A stretch of 64,000 bases of DNA from Chimaeribacter arupi (lineage in GTDB: Bacteria > Pseudomonadota > Gammaproteobacteria > Enterobacterales > Enterobacteriaceae). Positions 63,155-64,000 of the stretch are shown piece by piece. The stretch is from positions 62,001 through 126,000 of the forward strand of contig NZ_PJZI01000012.1 of NCBI RefSeq assembly GCF_002858805.1, in the 5' to 3' direction. A model generated the notes under the pieces. The model did no database searches, had not been told where the DNA came from, and saw only the letters and a list, made by a program, of their open reading frames with translations. Made by a program: the position numbers and the translations under genes. Positions within the stretch are counted from its first letter, which is position 1; each line of letters opens with the position of its first letter.

Positions 63155-63170
63155 ACTCTCTCCCTATCGG

Positions 63171-63665
63171 TCAGGCATTAATAATTTGCGCGATCTCCAC
63201 CGCACTCAGATGGTATTGACGCGGGCAGGCGCTCCAGGCGGCCAGCATACGTTGGTATTTGTCCCACATTTTGGTCTGGGCGTTAAAGCCGTGCGTGCCG
63301 GCATCGAACTGCACGTAGCGCCCTTCGGTGTGCACCAGAAAACGCACATAGCCGAGGTAACGCGCCTCGGTGGCGGCATCAAAGCCCAGGAAGGCCAGCC
63401 GCCGCGGGTCGACATCGCCTTTCTCTTTGAGCAATTCCCAGGAGACCTGGAGCGCGTGGTGCATCTCCATGATGGTGATGATGGTGCGGCATACCTCTTC
63501 CGGCAGTGCGCCGAACTCGTGGTCCAGCTCGCGCATCTGCAGGCCGTAGCCGCGCTCAATAATGGTTTGTAAACGGCGGTACCGTTCAGCCTGCTCAGGG
63601 TTGAGCATGGCCATCATCTGGTATTGGTTGGAGAGGATAAGGCGCTGGGCGTTGGTCATTTCCAT
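63171..63665 (-). CDS. yfbU: YfbU family protein
   Basis: A 164-residue cytosolic, mostly helical protein. The chosen start [16 protein letters not shown] at 63665 has AGGAGTCC upstream and gives exactly E. coli's length; a tandem ATG sits one codon earlier and the frame extends to 63710. Highly conserved ([39 protein letters not shown]). No firm function is known; YfbU overproduction has been linked with cell death in E. coli. Confidence 0.93.
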   Translation of the reverse strand: MEMTNAQRLILSNQYQMMAMLNPEQAERYRRLQTIIERGYGLQMRELDHEFGALPEEVCRTIITIMEMHHALQVSWELLKEKGDVDPRRLAFLGFDAATEARYLGYVRFLVHTEGRYVQFDAGTHGFNAQTKMWDKYQRMLAAWSACPRQYHLSAVEIAQIINA

Positions 63666-63794
63666 CATGGACTCCTGGGTCGTGGCATCATAATGGCAGC
63701 AGCATGGCACACTGGCGCGGCCGGCGGCGAAATAGCCGGCGTTTGTTTGATGCAGGCAGGGTTTTTTCGCCCCTGCCCCGCCTCCTGCCGATCT

Positions 63795-64000
63795 TTACAG
63801 GTCGTCCAGGAAGGTTTTATCCAGTTGTTTAAAGGCGCGCTTGAGCACATCCGCCAGTGTCTGGTAGGTCGGCGTGCCTTCAACCGGTGCCAGCGCCTGG
63901 CCGGCTTCCGTCAGGCGCTGACGCACTTCATGGAACCAGTGCAACAGCGTTGGCGGCAGCGGTGTCACCGAGCGACGGCCCAACCACCACAGCCCCTGCA
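63795..64000 (-). CDS. yfbV: YfbV (UPF0208), C-terminal part (runs off right edge)
   Basis: The last 68 codons of the inner-membrane protein YfbV, which in E. coli is tied to Ter macrodomain organisation. The visible part, from the [11 protein letters not shown] segment through [20 protein letters not shown] to the end DKTFLDDL, is close to E. coli YfbV. The upstream two membrane helices lie outside the window. Gene order yfbV-yfbU-hxpA is preserved. Confidence 0.92.
   Translation of the reverse strand, partial: QGLWWLGRRSVTPLPPTLLHWFHEVRQRLTEAGQALAPVEGTPTYQTLADVLKRAFKQLDKTFLDDL

Overview
The window is chromosomal DNA of a GC-rich gamma-proteobacterium of the order Enterobacterales. The evidence is gene order: rcsD-rcsB / rcsC / gyrA / ubiG / nrdAB-yfaE, then menFDHBCE-elaB, nuoA-N, lrhA, alaA, yfbR, yfbS, hxpA (yfbT), yfbU and yfbV. 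Protein lengths and active-site motifs match the E. coli orthologues closely. The non-coliform additions (giant BapA-like adhesins, katA, mltB, a TerF-like protein, a GPH transporter) fit a Serratia/Yersiniaceae-like genome better than Escherichia, but the genus cannot be settled from this sequence alone.

Layout. 1-7910: two tandem minus-strand genes for BapA-like repetitive secreted adhesins; the downstream one runs off the left edge. 7911-8406: AT-rich regulatory gap with two inverted repeats. 8407-10058: a DUF4186 gene and a YbjJ-like MFS transporter, separated by a FadR/GntR-type palindrome. 10081-16429: Rcs envelope-stress phosphorelay (rcsD-rcsB on plus, rcsC convergent). 16575-20187: gyrA and divergent ubiG. 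20188-24431: aerobic ribonucleotide reductase operon nrdA-nrdB-yfaE with DnaA and NrdR sites. 24513-29312: mltB, the CinA-like yfaY, yfaZ and katA. 29352-36438: menaquinone operon menF-D-H-B-C-E. 36635-39036: elaB, ycdZ and an orphan TerD+vWA (TerF-like) protein. 39219-54357: the complete 13-gene complex I operon with fused nuoCD. 54358-56783: lrhA between two long regulatory gaps. 56784-64000: a GPH-family symporter, alaA, yfbR, yfbS, hxpA, yfbU and the C-terminus of yfbV.

How it works together. Most of the window is core physiology: respiration (nuo feeding electrons to the menaquinone made by men, and to ubiquinone whose synthesis uses ubiG), dNTP supply and DNA topology (nrd, gyrA), and envelope/surface control (rcs, lrhA, mltB, giant adhesins). 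RcsB and LrhA are both known regulators of motility and surface properties in this order, so the adhesins lie near plausible regulators, but the sequence does not prove any link.

I found no CRISPR array, insertion sequence, prophage, tRNA or rRNA. The least ordinary parts are the paralogous adhesin pair with its internal triad duplication, the orphan TerF-like gene, several well-formed but unassigned palindromes, and the transporter placed between lrhA and alaA. No wholly new system is evident.
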